Positions 1 to 8,486 of a DNA stretch of 64,000 bases are shown here, one piece after another. The stretch comes from Streptomyces narbonensis (GTDB lineage Bacteria; Actinomycetota; Actinomycetes; Streptomycetales; Streptomycetaceae). Within the stretch, counting starts at the first letter, position 1. Each line of letters starts with the position of its first letter. The notes under the pieces were generated by a model. It was not told where the DNA came from. It saw only the letters and a list, made by a program, of their open reading frames with translations, and searched no databases. The DNA lies in assembly GCF_014649015.1 (NCBI RefSeq), contig NZ_BMSF01000011.1, forward strand, positions 1-64,000. Direction: 5' to 3'. Both the position numbers and the translations under genes were made by a program.

Positions 1-31
1 ACCGGTACTAATAGGCCGAGGGCTTGTCCTC
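1..31 (+). rRNA. rrl: 23S ribosomal RNA, 3' end (partial)
   Basis: The first bases match the conserved 3' terminus of actinobacterial 23S rRNA (ACCGGTACTAATAGGCCGAG followed by GGCTTGTCC). The gene enters from the left edge, so only its last ~31 bases are present. The exact mature 3' end cannot be fixed from sequence. It is followed by a ~105-base 23S-5S spacer without a tRNA. Confidence 0.93.
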
Positions 32-135
32 AGTTGCTCGCGTCCACTGTGTTAGTTCTGAAGCAACGAACAGTTGCTGGTTTCTAGAGCTAGAACATAA
101 CTACAGAGTGTGCTTGTTCGCTCGAAACCGATAGG

Positions 136-254
136 GTTTCGGTGGTCATAGCGTTAGGGAAACGCCCGGTTACATTCCGAACCCGGAAGCTAAGCCTTTC
201 AGCGCCGATGGTACTGCAGGGGGGACCCTGTGGGAGAGTAGGACGCCGCCGAAC
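136..254 (+). rRNA. rrf: 5S ribosomal RNA
   Basis: A ~119-base stretch carries 5S hallmarks: GTTTCGGTGGTCATAGCG at the 5' end, the conserved CCGAACCCGGAAGCTAAG loop and the GGGAGAGTAGGACGCCGCC 3' arm. Its ends pair with each other. It is the last gene of the rRNA operon and is followed at once by a strong terminator. Confidence 0.95.
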
Positions 255-263
255 AATATTTCA

Positions 264-308
264 GGACCCCTGGTCCCAGCGTTCACGCTGGGACCAGGGG
301 TCCTTTTG
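264..308 (+). terminator. rRNA operon terminator
   Basis: A perfect 18-bp stem (264-281 with 286-303) with a TTCA loop is followed by a T-rich run (TTTTGTTTTTG). It lies 9 bases after 5S rRNA and is the expected intrinsic terminator of the rrn operon. Confidence 0.93.
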
Positions 309-390
309 TTTTTGCTTGATTTTCCCGATGCGCGGCTGAGTGCCGGCTGCGCGAGAATGACTGCAGTACCCGAAGACAGGAGTCACCCAC

Positions 391-2655
391 ATGTCCACCA
401 ACTCTCCCGACGGCCGTCCGGAGCGCGAGCCGCGTCGCAACGACGGTGGCGGTGGCGACCGGGGCGGCTTCCGCGGGCCGCGCCGTGACGACAACCGGGG
501 CGGCGGCGGTGGCGGCTTCCGTCGCGACGACCGGCCTTCGTACCAGCGCGATGACCGCCGTGGCGACCGCCGTGATGACAACCGTGGCGGTGGCTCCGGC
601 GGTGGGTTCCGCCGTGATGACCGTCGCGATGACAACCGTGGCGGCGGTTCCGGTGGTGGCTTCCGTCGTGATGACAACCGTGGCGGTGGCTCCGGTGGTG
701 GCTTCCGCCGTGACGACCGTCGGGACGACAACCGTGGCGGTGGCTCCGGTGGTGGGTTCCGCCGTGATGACCGTCGTGATGACAACCGTGGCGGCGGTTC
801 CGGTGGTGGCTTCCGTCGTGATGACAACCGCGGTGGCGGTTCCGGTGGTGGCTTCCGCCGTGATGACAACCGTGGCGGTGGCTCCGGTGGTGGGTTCCGC
901 CGTGATGACCGTCGTGATGACAACCGTGGCGGCGGTTCCGGTGGTGGCTTCCGTCGTGATGACAACCGCGGTGGCGGTTCCGGTGGTGGCTTCCGCCGTG
1001 ATGACAACCGTGGCGGTGGCTCCGGCGGTGGGTTCCGCCGTGACGACCGTCGCGATGACAACCGTGGCGGCGGTTCCGGTGGTGGCTTCCGCCGTGACGA
1101 CAACCGTGGCGGTGGCTTCCGTCGCGATGAGCGTCGGGATGAGCGGCCTTCGTTCCGTCGGGACGAGCGGCCTTCGTCCTTCCAGCGTGATGACCGTCGG
1201 GATGACAACCGTGGTGGCGGCGGCTTCCGTCGTGACGACCGTCGCGATGACAACCGTGGTGGCGGCTTCCGTCGCGATGAGCGGCCTTCGTCCTTCCAGC
1301 GTGATGACCGTCGGGACGACAACCGTGGTGGCGGCGGCTTCCGTCGTGACGACCGTCGCGATGACAACCGTGGTGGCGGCTTCCGTCGGGACGAGCGGCC
1401 GTCCTCCTTCCAGCGTGACGACCGCCGTGACGACAACCGTGGTGGCGGCGGCTTCCGCCGTGATGACCGTCGGGATGACAACCGTGGTGGCGGCGGCTTC
1501 CGTCGTGACGACCGTCGCGATGACAACCGTGGTGGCGGCTTCCGTCGCGATGAGCGGCCGTCCTCCTTCCAGCGTGACGACCGCCGTGACGACAACCGCG
1601 GTGGTGGCTTCCGTCGTGACGAGCGTCGTGACGAGCGGCCTCCCTTCCGGCGTGATGACAACCGTGGTGGCGGCGGCTTCCGCCGTGACGACCGTCGGGA
1701 CGACAACCGTGGTGGCGGCTTCCGTCGCGACGACCGGCGTGACGGCGACCGTGGTGGGTTCCGTGGGCGGGACGACCGGGGTGGCTACGGGGCGCGTGAC
1801 GACCGTGACCGGGACCGTGGGGACCGTGCGCCGATCAAGCGGCTGCCGATCCCGCCGGAGGTCACCGGTGACGAGATCGACGCCGACGTGCGTCAGGAGC
1901 TCATGAGCCTGCCCAAGGGGCTCGCCGAGGACGTCTCGCGCAACCTGGTCATGGTCGCCCAGCTGATCGACGACGAGCCGGAGAAGGCGTACGAGTACTC
2001 CCGTGTCGCCCTGCGTCTCGCGTCGCGTGTCGCGGCCGTGCGCGAGGCCGCCGGCTTCGCCGCGTACGCCACGCAGAAGTACTCCGAGGCGCTGGCCGAG
2101 TTCCGCGCCGCTCGGCGCATGAGCGGTGGTGTCGAGCTGTGGCCCGTCATGGCTGACTGCGAGCGTGGCCTGGGCCGTCCCGAGCGTGCGCTGGCGATGG
2201 CCGGTGAGCCCGAGGTGCAGAAGCTGGACAGGGCCGGCCAGGTCGAGATGCGGCTCGTGGCCGCCGGCGCCCGTCGTGACCTGGGCCAGCTGGATGCCGC
2301 CATCGTGACGCTGCAGAGCCCCGAGCTGGCTTCCGGCGCCGTTCACCCGTGGACCGCGCGTCTGCGGTACGCCTACGCCGACGCGCTGCTCGCCGCCGAG
2401 CGTGAGGGCGAGGCGCGGGACTGGTTCGCCAAGGCCCTGGAGGCCGACAAGGACGGCGTCACGGACGCCTCGGACCGGCTCGCCGAGCTGGACGGCATCG
2501 AGTTCGTGGACGCCTTCGACGACTCGGACGACGAGGATGTCGAGGACGCCGAGGACGCCGTAGAGGGCGACTCGGATGTCGAGGACGTCGTGGATGTCGA
2601 GGACGACATCGACGGTGCTGAGGACGTCGAGGACGTCGACGGCGACGACCGTTGA
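391..2655 (+). CDS. RGG-repeat protein with TPR domain and acidic tail
   Basis: Encodes 754 residues. Residues ~30-475 are an extreme low-complexity array, mainly a 14-residue unit (RRDDNRGGGSGGGF) with shorter RRDDNRGGG(G)F, RDERPSFQ and RRDDRRDD variants. Residues ~480-705 are helical and TPR-like, with an Ala/Leu-rich repeat pattern. Residues ~708-754 are almost pure Asp/Glu/Val. The layout is therefore a basic Arg/Gly region, a TPR scaffold and an acidic tail. The ATG has a good ribosome site (CAGGAGT) 8 bases upstream. The gene starts 137 bases after 5S rRNA. Similar TPR proteins exist in Streptomyces without known function; an RNA- or ribosome-associated role is inference from RGG content and location. 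The DNA repeats could make length vary between strains. Confidence 0.85.
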   Translation: MSTNSPDGRPEREPRRNDGGGGDRGGFRGPRRDDNRGGGGGGFRRDDRPSYQRDDRRGDRRDDNRGGGSGGGFRRDDRRDDNRGGGSGGGFRRDDNRGGGSGGGFRRDDRRDDNRGGGSGGGFRRDDRRDDNRGGGSGGGFRRDDNRGGGSGGGFRRDDNRGGGSGGGFRRDDRRDDNRGGGSGGGFRRDDNRGGGSGGGFRRDDNRGGGSGGGFRRDDRRDDNRGGGSGGGFRRDDNRGGGFRRDERRDERPSFRRDERPSSFQRDDRRDDNRGGGGFRRDDRRDDNRGGGFRRDERPSSFQRDDRRDDNRGGGGFRRDDRRDDNRGGGFRRDERPSSFQRDDRRDDNRGGGGFRRDDRRDDNRGGGGFRRDDRRDDNRGGGFRRDERPSSFQRDDRRDDNRGGGFRRDERRDERPPFRRDDNRGGGGFRRDDRRDDNRGGGFRRDDRRDGDRGGFRGRDDRGGYGARDDRDRDRGDRAPIKRLPIPPEVTGDEIDADVRQELMSLPKGLAEDVSRNLVMVAQLIDDEPEKAYEYSRVALRLASRVAAVREAAGFAAYATQKYSEALAEFRAARRMSGGVELWPVMADCERGLGRPERALAMAGEPEVQKLDRAGQVEMRLVAAGARRDLGQLDAAIVTLQSPELASGAVHPWTARLRYAYADALLAAEREGEARDWFAKALEADKDGVTDASDRLAELDGIEFVDAFDDSDDEDVEDAEDAVEGDSDVEDVVDVEDDIDGAEDVEDVDGDDR

Positions 2656-2670
2656 TCCTCTGATCACGTG

Positions 2671-2707
2671 AGAAGGGCGGCACCCCTGGGGGTGCCGCCC
2701 TTCTGCG
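2671..2707 (+). terminator. Terminator between convergent genes
   Basis: A hairpin with a stem of at least 14 bp (AGAAGGGCGGCACC pairing with GGTGCCGCCCTTCT) lies between the convergent repeat-protein gene and the DUF1015 gene. It has no long T run, as is common in Streptomyces, and can serve both strands. Confidence 0.8.
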
Positions 2708-2716
2708 TTTCCGGGC

Positions 2717-4012
2717 TCAGTCCAGCGCGAGGCTTCTCAGGACCAGGCCGGTGGCGGGCTTCGGGCCGAACGAGGTCGACTTGCGGGGCATCGTGACGCC
2801 CTGCCGTGCGAGGTCCCGTACGACCTCCTCCCGTACCGGGTGCATGAGGACGGCCGTACCGCCTCGGCGTTCCGCCTGGGCGACCGCGGCCTCGGTGTCG
2901 TGGATGTAGGCGATGTCCTCGGGCGCGTCCGGGATGTGCCAGAGCTGCTCCAGGAGGGTGGAGTGCAGGACGGTCGCGTCCAGGGTGCGCCAGGCCTCGG
3001 GGCGGTCCGCGCGGATCGTCCGTTCCAGGAGGGCCTGGTCCGGCTGGTCCAGGAGGTGGAAGGCTCCGTCACCCGCGAGGAGGAACGCGTTGCCCTCGGC
3101 CGCCGCGGTGGCCAGGGCCTCCAGGGCCACCGGCAGGGGGCGCTCGATCCGGCGTACCCGGAAGGAGTCGCCGAGGGCCGCCAGTGCGTCGGCGACCGGC
3201 AGGCGGTTGAGGAGGCGGTGGATGGCGCGGACCCGCAGGGGGTAGCGGGCGGTGTCGATGAGGAGGACCAGGCCGTAGTTCCAGGGGCCGGGTGCCGTGT
3301 GCTCCTCGCGCAGGCGCAGATACGTCGCCCAGCGGTGGTGGCCGTCGGCGATGAGGGCCTGGTGGCGGCGGAGGTCCTCGGCGACCGCGGCCTGCTCGGC
3401 CGGGTCCGTGACGGCCCAGAGGCGGTGGTGGAAGCCGTCCTCCGTGGTGGTGGAGAGCAGGGGCTCGCGGTGGACGGCCCGCTCGATGACGGCGTCGGCG
3501 CCGCCGTCGTCCTCTCCGACGTAGGTGAGGAGCAGGGGCTCCAGATTGGCGGCCGTGGTGCGCATGAGGGCGGCGCGGTCCTCGACCACGTGCGGCATGA
3601 CGTCCTCGTGCGGGAGGACCACGCCCTCGTCCGGGGTGGAGAGCTCCAGGGCGCCGATGATGCCGCGCTGGAGGATGCCGTCGCCGTTCTGCTCGTACAC
3701 GTAGAGCGCGGGTTCCGGGTCCGGGGCGAGGACGCCGTCGGCCAGCCAGCGGTCGAGGGTGACGGCGGCCTTGCGGTGGCGGGTGCCGGCGGTGATGGCC
3801 TGCGGGAGGATCAGCCGGACGATGTTGTGGGGGTCGGCCGATTCCAGATGGAGGAGTCCGTCAGGTCGTACGACGACGTCGTAGGGAGGGGACGTCACGG
3901 CGGCCAGGCTGCCGACCCGCTCGGGGACGTAACGGAGTCCGCGGAACGGGGCCAGGCGCAGCCCTGCGTCGTCGTCGCGGACAGCGTCGGCCGCGTGACC
4001 TGAGGTGTTCAT
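2717..4012 (-). CDS. DUF1015 family protein
   Basis: Encodes 431 residues that open with a typical DUF1015 N-terminus (LRLAPFRGLRYVPERVG, then TSPPYDVV) and contain ADGHHRWATY near the middle, both characteristic of this widespread family. The biochemical role is unknown; some relatives are annotated as SerC-linked or HTH proteins without firm evidence. I chose the ATG at 4012 because a TACGAT -10 element sits 6 bases upstream, fitting a leaderless mRNA. An in-frame ATG at 4039 is the alternative. The reading frame stays open far upstream to 4909, but that part overlaps the opposite-strand phosphatase and is a shadow. Confidence 0.87.
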   Translation of the reverse strand: MNTSGHAADAVRDDDAGLRLAPFRGLRYVPERVGSLAAVTSPPYDVVVRPDGLLHLESADPHNIVRLILPQAITAGTRHRKAAVTLDRWLADGVLAPDPEPALYVYEQNGDGILQRGIIGALELSTPDEGVVLPHEDVMPHVVEDRAALMRTTAANLEPLLLTYVGEDDGGADAVIERAVHREPLLSTTTEDGFHHRLWAVTDPAEQAAVAEDLRRHQALIADGHHRWATYLRLREEHTAPGPWNYGLVLLIDTARYPLRVRAIHRLLNRLPVADALAALGDSFRVRRIERPLPVALEALATAAAEGNAFLLAGDGAFHLLDQPDQALLERTIRADRPEAWRTLDATVLHSTLLEQLWHIPDAPEDIAYIHDTEAAVAQAERRGGTAVLMHPVREEVVRDLARQGVTMPRKSTSFGPKPATGLVLRSLALD

Positions 4013-4018
4013 CTCGAC

Positions 4019-4024
4019 ATCGTA
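4019..4024 (-). promoter_or_regulatory. -10 element of leaderless DUF1015 promoter
   Basis: On the minus strand TACGAT fits TANNNT and ends 6 bases before the chosen ATG at 4012. No Shine-Dalgarno sequence is present, so transcription probably starts at or next to the A of the start codon. Confidence 0.55.
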
Positions 4025-4093
4025 TGTGTGCGCGGGCATGAGCGATGATCGGGGGAGTGGGGGAAAATCACCCGGCGAGGCGAGGAGTGAGCG

Positions 4094-5170
4094 GTGACGG
4101 TGCGGAACGGCCAGGGGCAGCACGACGGTGGCGCCAGGAGGCTTCCGGGGAGCAGCGCGGTGGTGTTGAGCGCGGCGTACGACACGGCGCTCCTCGACCT
4201 GGACGGTGTCGTGTACGCGGGCGGGGAGGCCATCCCGTACGCCGTCGAGGCGCTCGGGACGGCGCGCGGGGGCGGTATGCATCTGGCGTACGTCACCAAC
4301 AACGCCCTGCGGACGCCGGAGGAGGTGGCGACGCACCTCACCGAGCTGGGTGTGCCGGCGGTTGCGGGGGATGTCGTCACCTCGGCGCAGGCGGTGGCGC
4401 GGCTGATCGCCGAGGAAGTGCCGCCGGGGTCGCGGGTGTTGGTCGTCGGGGGCGAGGGGCTCCGGGTGGCGCTGCGTGAGCGGGGGCTCGTGCCGGTGGA
4501 GTCGGCGGACTTCGAGCCCGCTGCGGTCGTCCAGGGGTACGGGGGGCCGGACCTGCCGTGGGGGCGGTTCGCTGAGGCCGCGTACGCGGTGCAGCGGGGG
4601 GTGCCGTGGTACGCCTCGAACACCGACCTGACGATTCCGGGGGCTCGGGGGATCGGGCCGGGGAACGGTGCCGCGGTGGAGGTCGTGCGGATCGCTTCGG
4701 GAGGTCGTGCGGAGCCGAAGGTCGCGGGGAAGCCGCTGCCGCCCATGCACCGGGAGACGGTGCTGCGGACGGGGGCCGCGCGGCCGCTGGTGGTGGGGGA
4801 CCGGCTGGACACGGACATCGAGGGCGCGTTCAACGGCGGGGTGGACTCGCTGTTGGTCCTCACCGGGGTGACGGATGTGACGCAGTTGCTGACGGCGGTG
4901 CCGGAGCACCGGCCGACGTATGTGGCGGCGGATCTGCGCGGGCTGCTGGTGGGTCAGCCGGAGGTCGTCGAGGGGGCGGGTGGAGTCGTCACCTGTGGGG
5001 CGTGGCGGGCGTCCGTGAGCGCGGGCGAGTTGGTGCTGGAGGCGCAGTCCGGCGCCGGTGCGGACGTGATGGACGGGGTGCGGGCCCTGTGCGGGGCCGC
5101 GTGGTCGGCCGCGGGGGACGGGGTCTGCGGGGCGGATGCGGGGAAGGCGCTGGCCTTGCTGGGGTGGTGA
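4094..5170 (+). CDS. HAD-IIA family sugar/nucleotide phosphatase (NagD-like)
   Basis: Encodes 358 residues. The HAD motif I nucleophile region DLDGVVY lies at ~35-41 after an N-terminal extension of about 30 residues. A motif II Thr/Asn stretch (YVTNNALRTP) follows, and motif IV is the GDRLDTDIEGA stretch near residue 238. An 80-residue capping region between motifs II and III is typical of subclass IIA (NagD, p-nitrophenyl phosphatase). It should act on small phosphorylated metabolites in the cytoplasm; the substrate cannot be read from sequence. The GTG start follows CGAGGAGTGAG. The gene is divergent from DUF1015, and the two starts share an ~80-bp promoter region. Confidence 0.87.
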   Translation: MTVRNGQGQHDGGARRLPGSSAVVLSAAYDTALLDLDGVVYAGGEAIPYAVEALGTARGGGMHLAYVTNNALRTPEEVATHLTELGVPAVAGDVVTSAQAVARLIAEEVPPGSRVLVVGGEGLRVALRERGLVPVESADFEPAAVVQGYGGPDLPWGRFAEAAYAVQRGVPWYASNTDLTIPGARGIGPGNGAAVEVVRIASGGRAEPKVAGKPLPPMHRETVLRTGAARPLVVGDRLDTDIEGAFNGGVDSLLVLTGVTDVTQLLTAVPEHRPTYVAADLRGLLVGQPEVVEGAGGVVTCGAWRASVSAGELVLEAQSGAGADVMDGVRALCGAAWSAAGDGVCGADAGKALALLGW

Positions 5171-5247
5171 CAGCGGAGGGGGGACAGCGGAGGGGTGACG
5201 CGGGCGGGGCCGGCCGGGGCGGGTGCCGCTCCGGCGAGGGGGAGAAA

Positions 5248-5266
5248 ATTGGGTAGGCTAACCTAA
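5248..5266 (+). promoter_or_regulatory. Iron box (DmdR/DtxR-type operator)
   Basis: Sixteen of 19 bases match the actinobacterial iron box consensus, a palindrome of TTAGGTTAG-type halves around TAGGCTAACCTAA. It ends 4 bases before the GTG of the first siderophore permease, and its TAGGCT doubles as a -10 element (5254-5259). Binding of the iron-loaded repressor would directly block RNA polymerase, so the operon should be on only under iron limitation. Confidence 0.87.
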
Positions 5267-5270
5267 CTCC

Positions 5271-6326
5271 GTGTTGGTTGAGAGTCCTTCCCGAGCGAGC
5301 GCGGAGTCGACGTCCGCCGCCCCGGCTCCGACGCGCCGGAATTCCGTCCGTGCCGTCGGGTTGGTGGTGGCCGTCGCCGTCCTGCTGCTGGTCTGTGTCC
5401 TGAGCATCATGATCGGTGCCAAGCCGGTGCCGCTCGGAGACGTGTGGCACGGGCTGTTCGAGAACAGCGGCGTGGGCAACGACGTCGTCATCCATGACGT
5501 ACGCGTCCCCCGGACCCTCCTCGGGCTGCTCGTCGGGCTCGCCCTCGGGCTGTCCGGGGCCGTGATGCAGGGGCTGACCCGCAATCCGCTCGCCGAGCCC
5601 GGACTGCTCGGGGTGAACGCGGGCGCCGCCGCGGCCGTCGTCTCGGCCATCGCCTTCCTCGGGGTGTCCGACGTCAAGGAGTACGTCTGGTTCGCCTTCG
5701 TGGGCGCCGCCGTCGTCGCCGTCGTGGTGTATCTGCTCGGGGGCAGCCGCAGCGCCACCCCCGTGCGGCTGGCGCTCGCCGGCACCGCCGCGACCGCCGC
5801 GCTCTACGGGTACGTCAACGCCGTCCAGTTGCTGAACTCCGCCGCCCTCGACCGGCTGCGGTTCTGGACCGTCGGGTCGCTCGCCTCCGCCGACATGGCG
5901 ACGATCCGTCAGGTCGCCCCCTTCATCCTGACCGGGGCCGTGCTCGCGCTCCTCATCGCGCGGCCCCTGAACGCCATGGAGATGGGCGACGACACCGCCC
6001 GGGCCCTCGGCGCGAACATCAACCGGACCCGGGTCGTCGCCATGGTGGCCGTCACCCTGATGTGCGGTGCCGCCACCGCGGCCTGCGGGCCCATCGTGTT
6101 CCTCGGGCTGATGGTCCCGTACATGGTGCGGGCGATCACCGGGCCCGACATGCGCTGGATCCTGCCGTACGCGGCCGTCCTGGCGCCGGTCCTGCTGCTC
6201 GGCTCCGACGTCGTCGGGCGGCTCGTGGCCCGGCCCTCCGAGCTCCAGGTCGGCATCGTGACGGCCCTGATCGGCGGGCCCGTCTTCATCCGACTCGTAC
6301 GCCGCAAGAGGATGGCCCAGCTGTGA
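5271..6326 (+). CDS. FecCD-type siderophore ABC transporter permease
   Basis: Encodes 351 residues of the FecCD family. After ~25 polar residues come about nine to ten hydrophobic segments. Family hallmarks include RVPRTLLGLLVGLALGLSG, the RNPLAEPGLLGVNAGAA stretch and MGDDTARALG, which contacts the ATPase. It forms half of the membrane channel for ferric siderophore uptake, paired with the next gene. The start is GTG, 4 bases after the iron box, so the mRNA is leaderless or nearly so. No siderophore-binding lipoprotein gene is present in this operon, so the binding protein must be encoded elsewhere. Confidence 0.92.
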   Translation: MLVESPSRASAESTSAAPAPTRRNSVRAVGLVVAVAVLLLVCVLSIMIGAKPVPLGDVWHGLFENSGVGNDVVIHDVRVPRTLLGLLVGLALGLSGAVMQGLTRNPLAEPGLLGVNAGAAAAVVSAIAFLGVSDVKEYVWFAFVGAAVVAVVVYLLGGSRSATPVRLALAGTAATAALYGYVNAVQLLNSAALDRLRFWTVGSLASADMATIRQVAPFILTGAVLALLIARPLNAMEMGDDTARALGANINRTRVVAMVAVTLMCGAATAACGPIVFLGLMVPYMVRAITGPDMRWILPYAAVLAPVLLLGSDVVGRLVARPSELQVGIVTALIGGPVFIRLVRRKRMAQL

Positions 6327-7357
6327 CCACCAAGACCCTGCGGGCAGGCGGCGGGCTCTCCGTACGGTACGAGCCCCGGGCCGCGCTCTCCGTCCTCGGA
6401 CTGCTCGTGCTCACCGTCGCCGTCGCCGTCGTCCTCATCGGCACCGGGGACTTCCCCATGACGCCCGGCGAGGTCGTCGACACGCTCCTCGGCGAGGGCA
6501 CCGTCGTCCAGGAGTTCGCCGTCATGGACCTGCGGCTGCCGCGGGTCCTCGTCGCCGTCTTCGTCGGAGCGGCGCTCGCCGTCGGCGGGGCCGTCTTCCA
6601 GTCGATCTCCCGCAACCCGCTCGGCAGCCCCGACGTCATCGGCTTCGGCCAGGGCGCCACCGTCGGCGCGCTCACCGTCATCGTCCTCTTCCAGGGCAGC
6701 GCCGCCGCCGCGGCCGGCGGGGCCGTCGTCGGTGGGCTCGTCACCGGTGTGACGATCTACCTCCTCGCGTGGAAGAAGGGCGTGCACGGCTACCGGCTCG
6801 TGCTCGTCGGCATCGGCGCCGCCGCCATGCTCACCTCCGTCATCCACTACCTGATCACCAAGGCGAACCTGGTGGACGCGACCCGCGCCACCGTGTGGAT
6901 GACCGGCTCCCTCGACGGACGCGACTGGTCCCAGTTCTGGCCGCTGTTCGCCGTCTGCTGCATCCTGCTGCCGCTCGTCCTCGGCCACGGCCGGGCCCTG
7001 CGCATGCTGGAGATGGGCGACGACGCCGCGTACGCCCTCGGGGTGAAGGTCGAGCGGACCCGGATCGTCCTCATGGCCTCGGCCGTGCTGCTCGTCGCCG
7101 TCGCCACCTCCGCCGCCGGGCCGATCGTCTTCGTCTCGCTGAGCGCACCCCAGCTGGCCCGCCGACTGACCCGTGCGCCCGGCCCCAACCTCGCCGCCTC
7201 CGCCCTCATGGGCTCGGCGCTGCTGCTCAGCGCCGACTGGGTCGCCACGAACGCCTTCGGCGAGCGCCAGCTCCCCGTCGGCGTCGTCACCGGCATCCTC
7301 GGCGGCTGCTACCTGCTCTGGCTGCTCGTCACCGAACGCAAGGCGGGCCGGATATGA
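6323..7357 (+). CDS. FecCD-type siderophore ABC transporter permease (second)
   Basis: Encodes 344 residues, paralogous to the preceding permease: RLPRVLVAVFVGAALAVGG, RNPLGSPDVIGFGQGA and EMGDDAAYALG are the matching family motifs. About nine hydrophobic spans are visible. The GTG start overlaps the stop of the first permease (GTGA), indicating translational coupling and a heterodimeric channel. An upstream extension of the frame is spurious. Confidence 0.92.
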   Translation: MTTKTLRAGGGLSVRYEPRAALSVLGLLVLTVAVAVVLIGTGDFPMTPGEVVDTLLGEGTVVQEFAVMDLRLPRVLVAVFVGAALAVGGAVFQSISRNPLGSPDVIGFGQGATVGALTVIVLFQGSAAAAAGGAVVGGLVTGVTIYLLAWKKGVHGYRLVLVGIGAAAMLTSVIHYLITKANLVDATRATVWMTGSLDGRDWSQFWPLFAVCCILLPLVLGHGRALRMLEMGDDAAYALGVKVERTRIVLMASAVLLVAVATSAAGPIVFVSLSAPQLARRLTRAPGPNLAASALMGSALLLSADWVATNAFGERQLPVGVVTGILGGCYLLWLLVTERKAGRI

Positions 7358-7386
7358 CCACGAACAAGGACAACAGGAGTACGGCG

Positions 7387-8262
7387 ATGACCGGTCGGCA
7401 GAAGCAGCGTCTGAGCGCGGAATCGGTCACCCTCGCGTACGAGCAGCGGGTCATTGCCCGCGAGCTGTCCGTCGAGATCCCCGACAACTCCTTCACCGTC
7501 ATCGTCGGGCCCAACGCCTGCGGCAAGTCGACGCTGCTGCGCGCCCTCTCCCGGATGCTGAAGCCCGCCGAAGGGCGGGTCCTGCTCGACGGGGCCTCGA
7601 TCCACTCGCTGCCCGCCAAGAAGGTGGCCAAGACCCTCGGCCTGCTGCCCCAGTCCTCGATCGCGCCCGACGGCATCACCGTCGCCGACCTCGTCGCGCG
7701 CGGCCGCTACCCCCACCAGGGGCTGCTGCGCCAGTGGTCGCCGGAGGACGAGCGGATCGTGCAGGAGTCGATGGCCTCGACCGGCGTCGCCGAACTGGCC
7801 GAGCGGTACGTCGACGAGCTCTCCGGCGGACAGCGCCAGCGCGTCTGGATCGCCATGGCGCTCGCCCAGCAGACGCCGCTGCTGCTCCTCGACGAGCCGA
7901 CGACCTTCCTCGACATCCAGCACCAGATCGACGTCCTCGACCTCTGCGCCGAGCTGCACGAGACGCAGGGCCGGACGCTCGTCGCCGTCCTGCACGACCT
8001 CAACCACGCGGCCCGGTACGCGACCCACCTCATCGCCGTCCGCGGCGGCGAGATCGTCGCCGAGGGCCCGCCGGCCGACGTCGTCACCGCGGAGCTCGTC
8101 GAGCGCGTCTTCGGGCTGCGCTGCCAGGTCATCGAGGACCCGGAGACCGGCACCCCGCTCGTCGTACCGGCCGGGCGCAAGGCGCGGGCCAGGCGGGCCG
8201 CGGGCGTCACCGAGGGCTCGGCCGAGGGCGCTGCCGAGCAGGTGTCCGTCCTGCGGAAGTAG
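7387..8262 (+). CDS. Siderophore ABC transporter ATPase (FecE/FepC-like)
   Basis: Encodes 291 residues. Walker A is GPNACGKST, the signature is LSGGQRQR, Walker B is LLLLDEPTTFLD and the switch histidine is in LHDLNHA. It powers the two preceding FecCD permeases. I chose the ATG at 7387 because GGAGT lies at ideal distance upstream. An earlier in-frame ATG at 7354 overlaps the permease stop and would add 11 residues. The last ~40 residues are Ala/Arg/Glu-rich and not part of the ATPase fold. Third gene of the iron-box operon. Confidence 0.92.
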   Translation: MTGRQKQRLSAESVTLAYEQRVIARELSVEIPDNSFTVIVGPNACGKSTLLRALSRMLKPAEGRVLLDGASIHSLPAKKVAKTLGLLPQSSIAPDGITVADLVARGRYPHQGLLRQWSPEDERIVQESMASTGVAELAERYVDELSGGQRQRVWIAMALAQQTPLLLLDEPTTFLDIQHQIDVLDLCAELHETQGRTLVAVLHDLNHAARYATHLIAVRGGEIVAEGPPADVVTAELVERVFGLRCQVIEDPETGTPLVVPAGRKARARRAAGVTEGSAEGAAEQVSVLRK

Positions 8263-8412
8263 CGCCGAGCGGGTGCGGTGGCGGCGCCAGGGCGGTGTCG
8301 AACGTAGCGCCGTCCGCCCGCAGGGCGGGCCAGGCGGGTGCCGCTTGTCCGCAGGACGCCTGGCAGGTGCCGTCTGCCCGCGGGGTCGCCCGGCGGGACT
8401 TCCCGATACCCC
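8263..8412. other. Intergenic region with degenerate GC-rich repeats
   Basis: About 150 bases between the convergent ATPase and SCP2 genes. They hold loosely repeated CCGTCTGCCCGC/GGCGGG-like words (for example CCGTCCGCCCGCAGGGCGGG near 8310) but no open frame or RNA gene that I can support. Confidence 0.4.
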
Positions 8413-8486
8413 CTAGGGCCTGTCCGGCGGATCAGGGTCGGCTAGGCCACGGCGTATCCGACCCTGATCCGCCGGACAGGCCCTAG
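8413..8486. repeat. Perfect 29-bp inverted repeat (bidirectional terminator or REP-like element)
   Basis: The arms 8413-8441 and 8458-8486 are perfect inverted copies, beginning CTAGGGCCTGTCC, with a 16-base spacer. The element sits between convergent genes, and the stop codon of the SCP2 gene (8483-8485) lies inside the right arm. It would form a very stable hairpin on either strand. Confidence 0.9.

Noticed and set aside
283-2667. 794-codon open frame opposite the RGG-repeat gene
   Set aside because: It is a by-product of the repeat's codon bias: composition is runs of Thr/Val/Ala with no family resemblance, and the plus-strand gene has a proper ribosome site and a conserved TPR domain.
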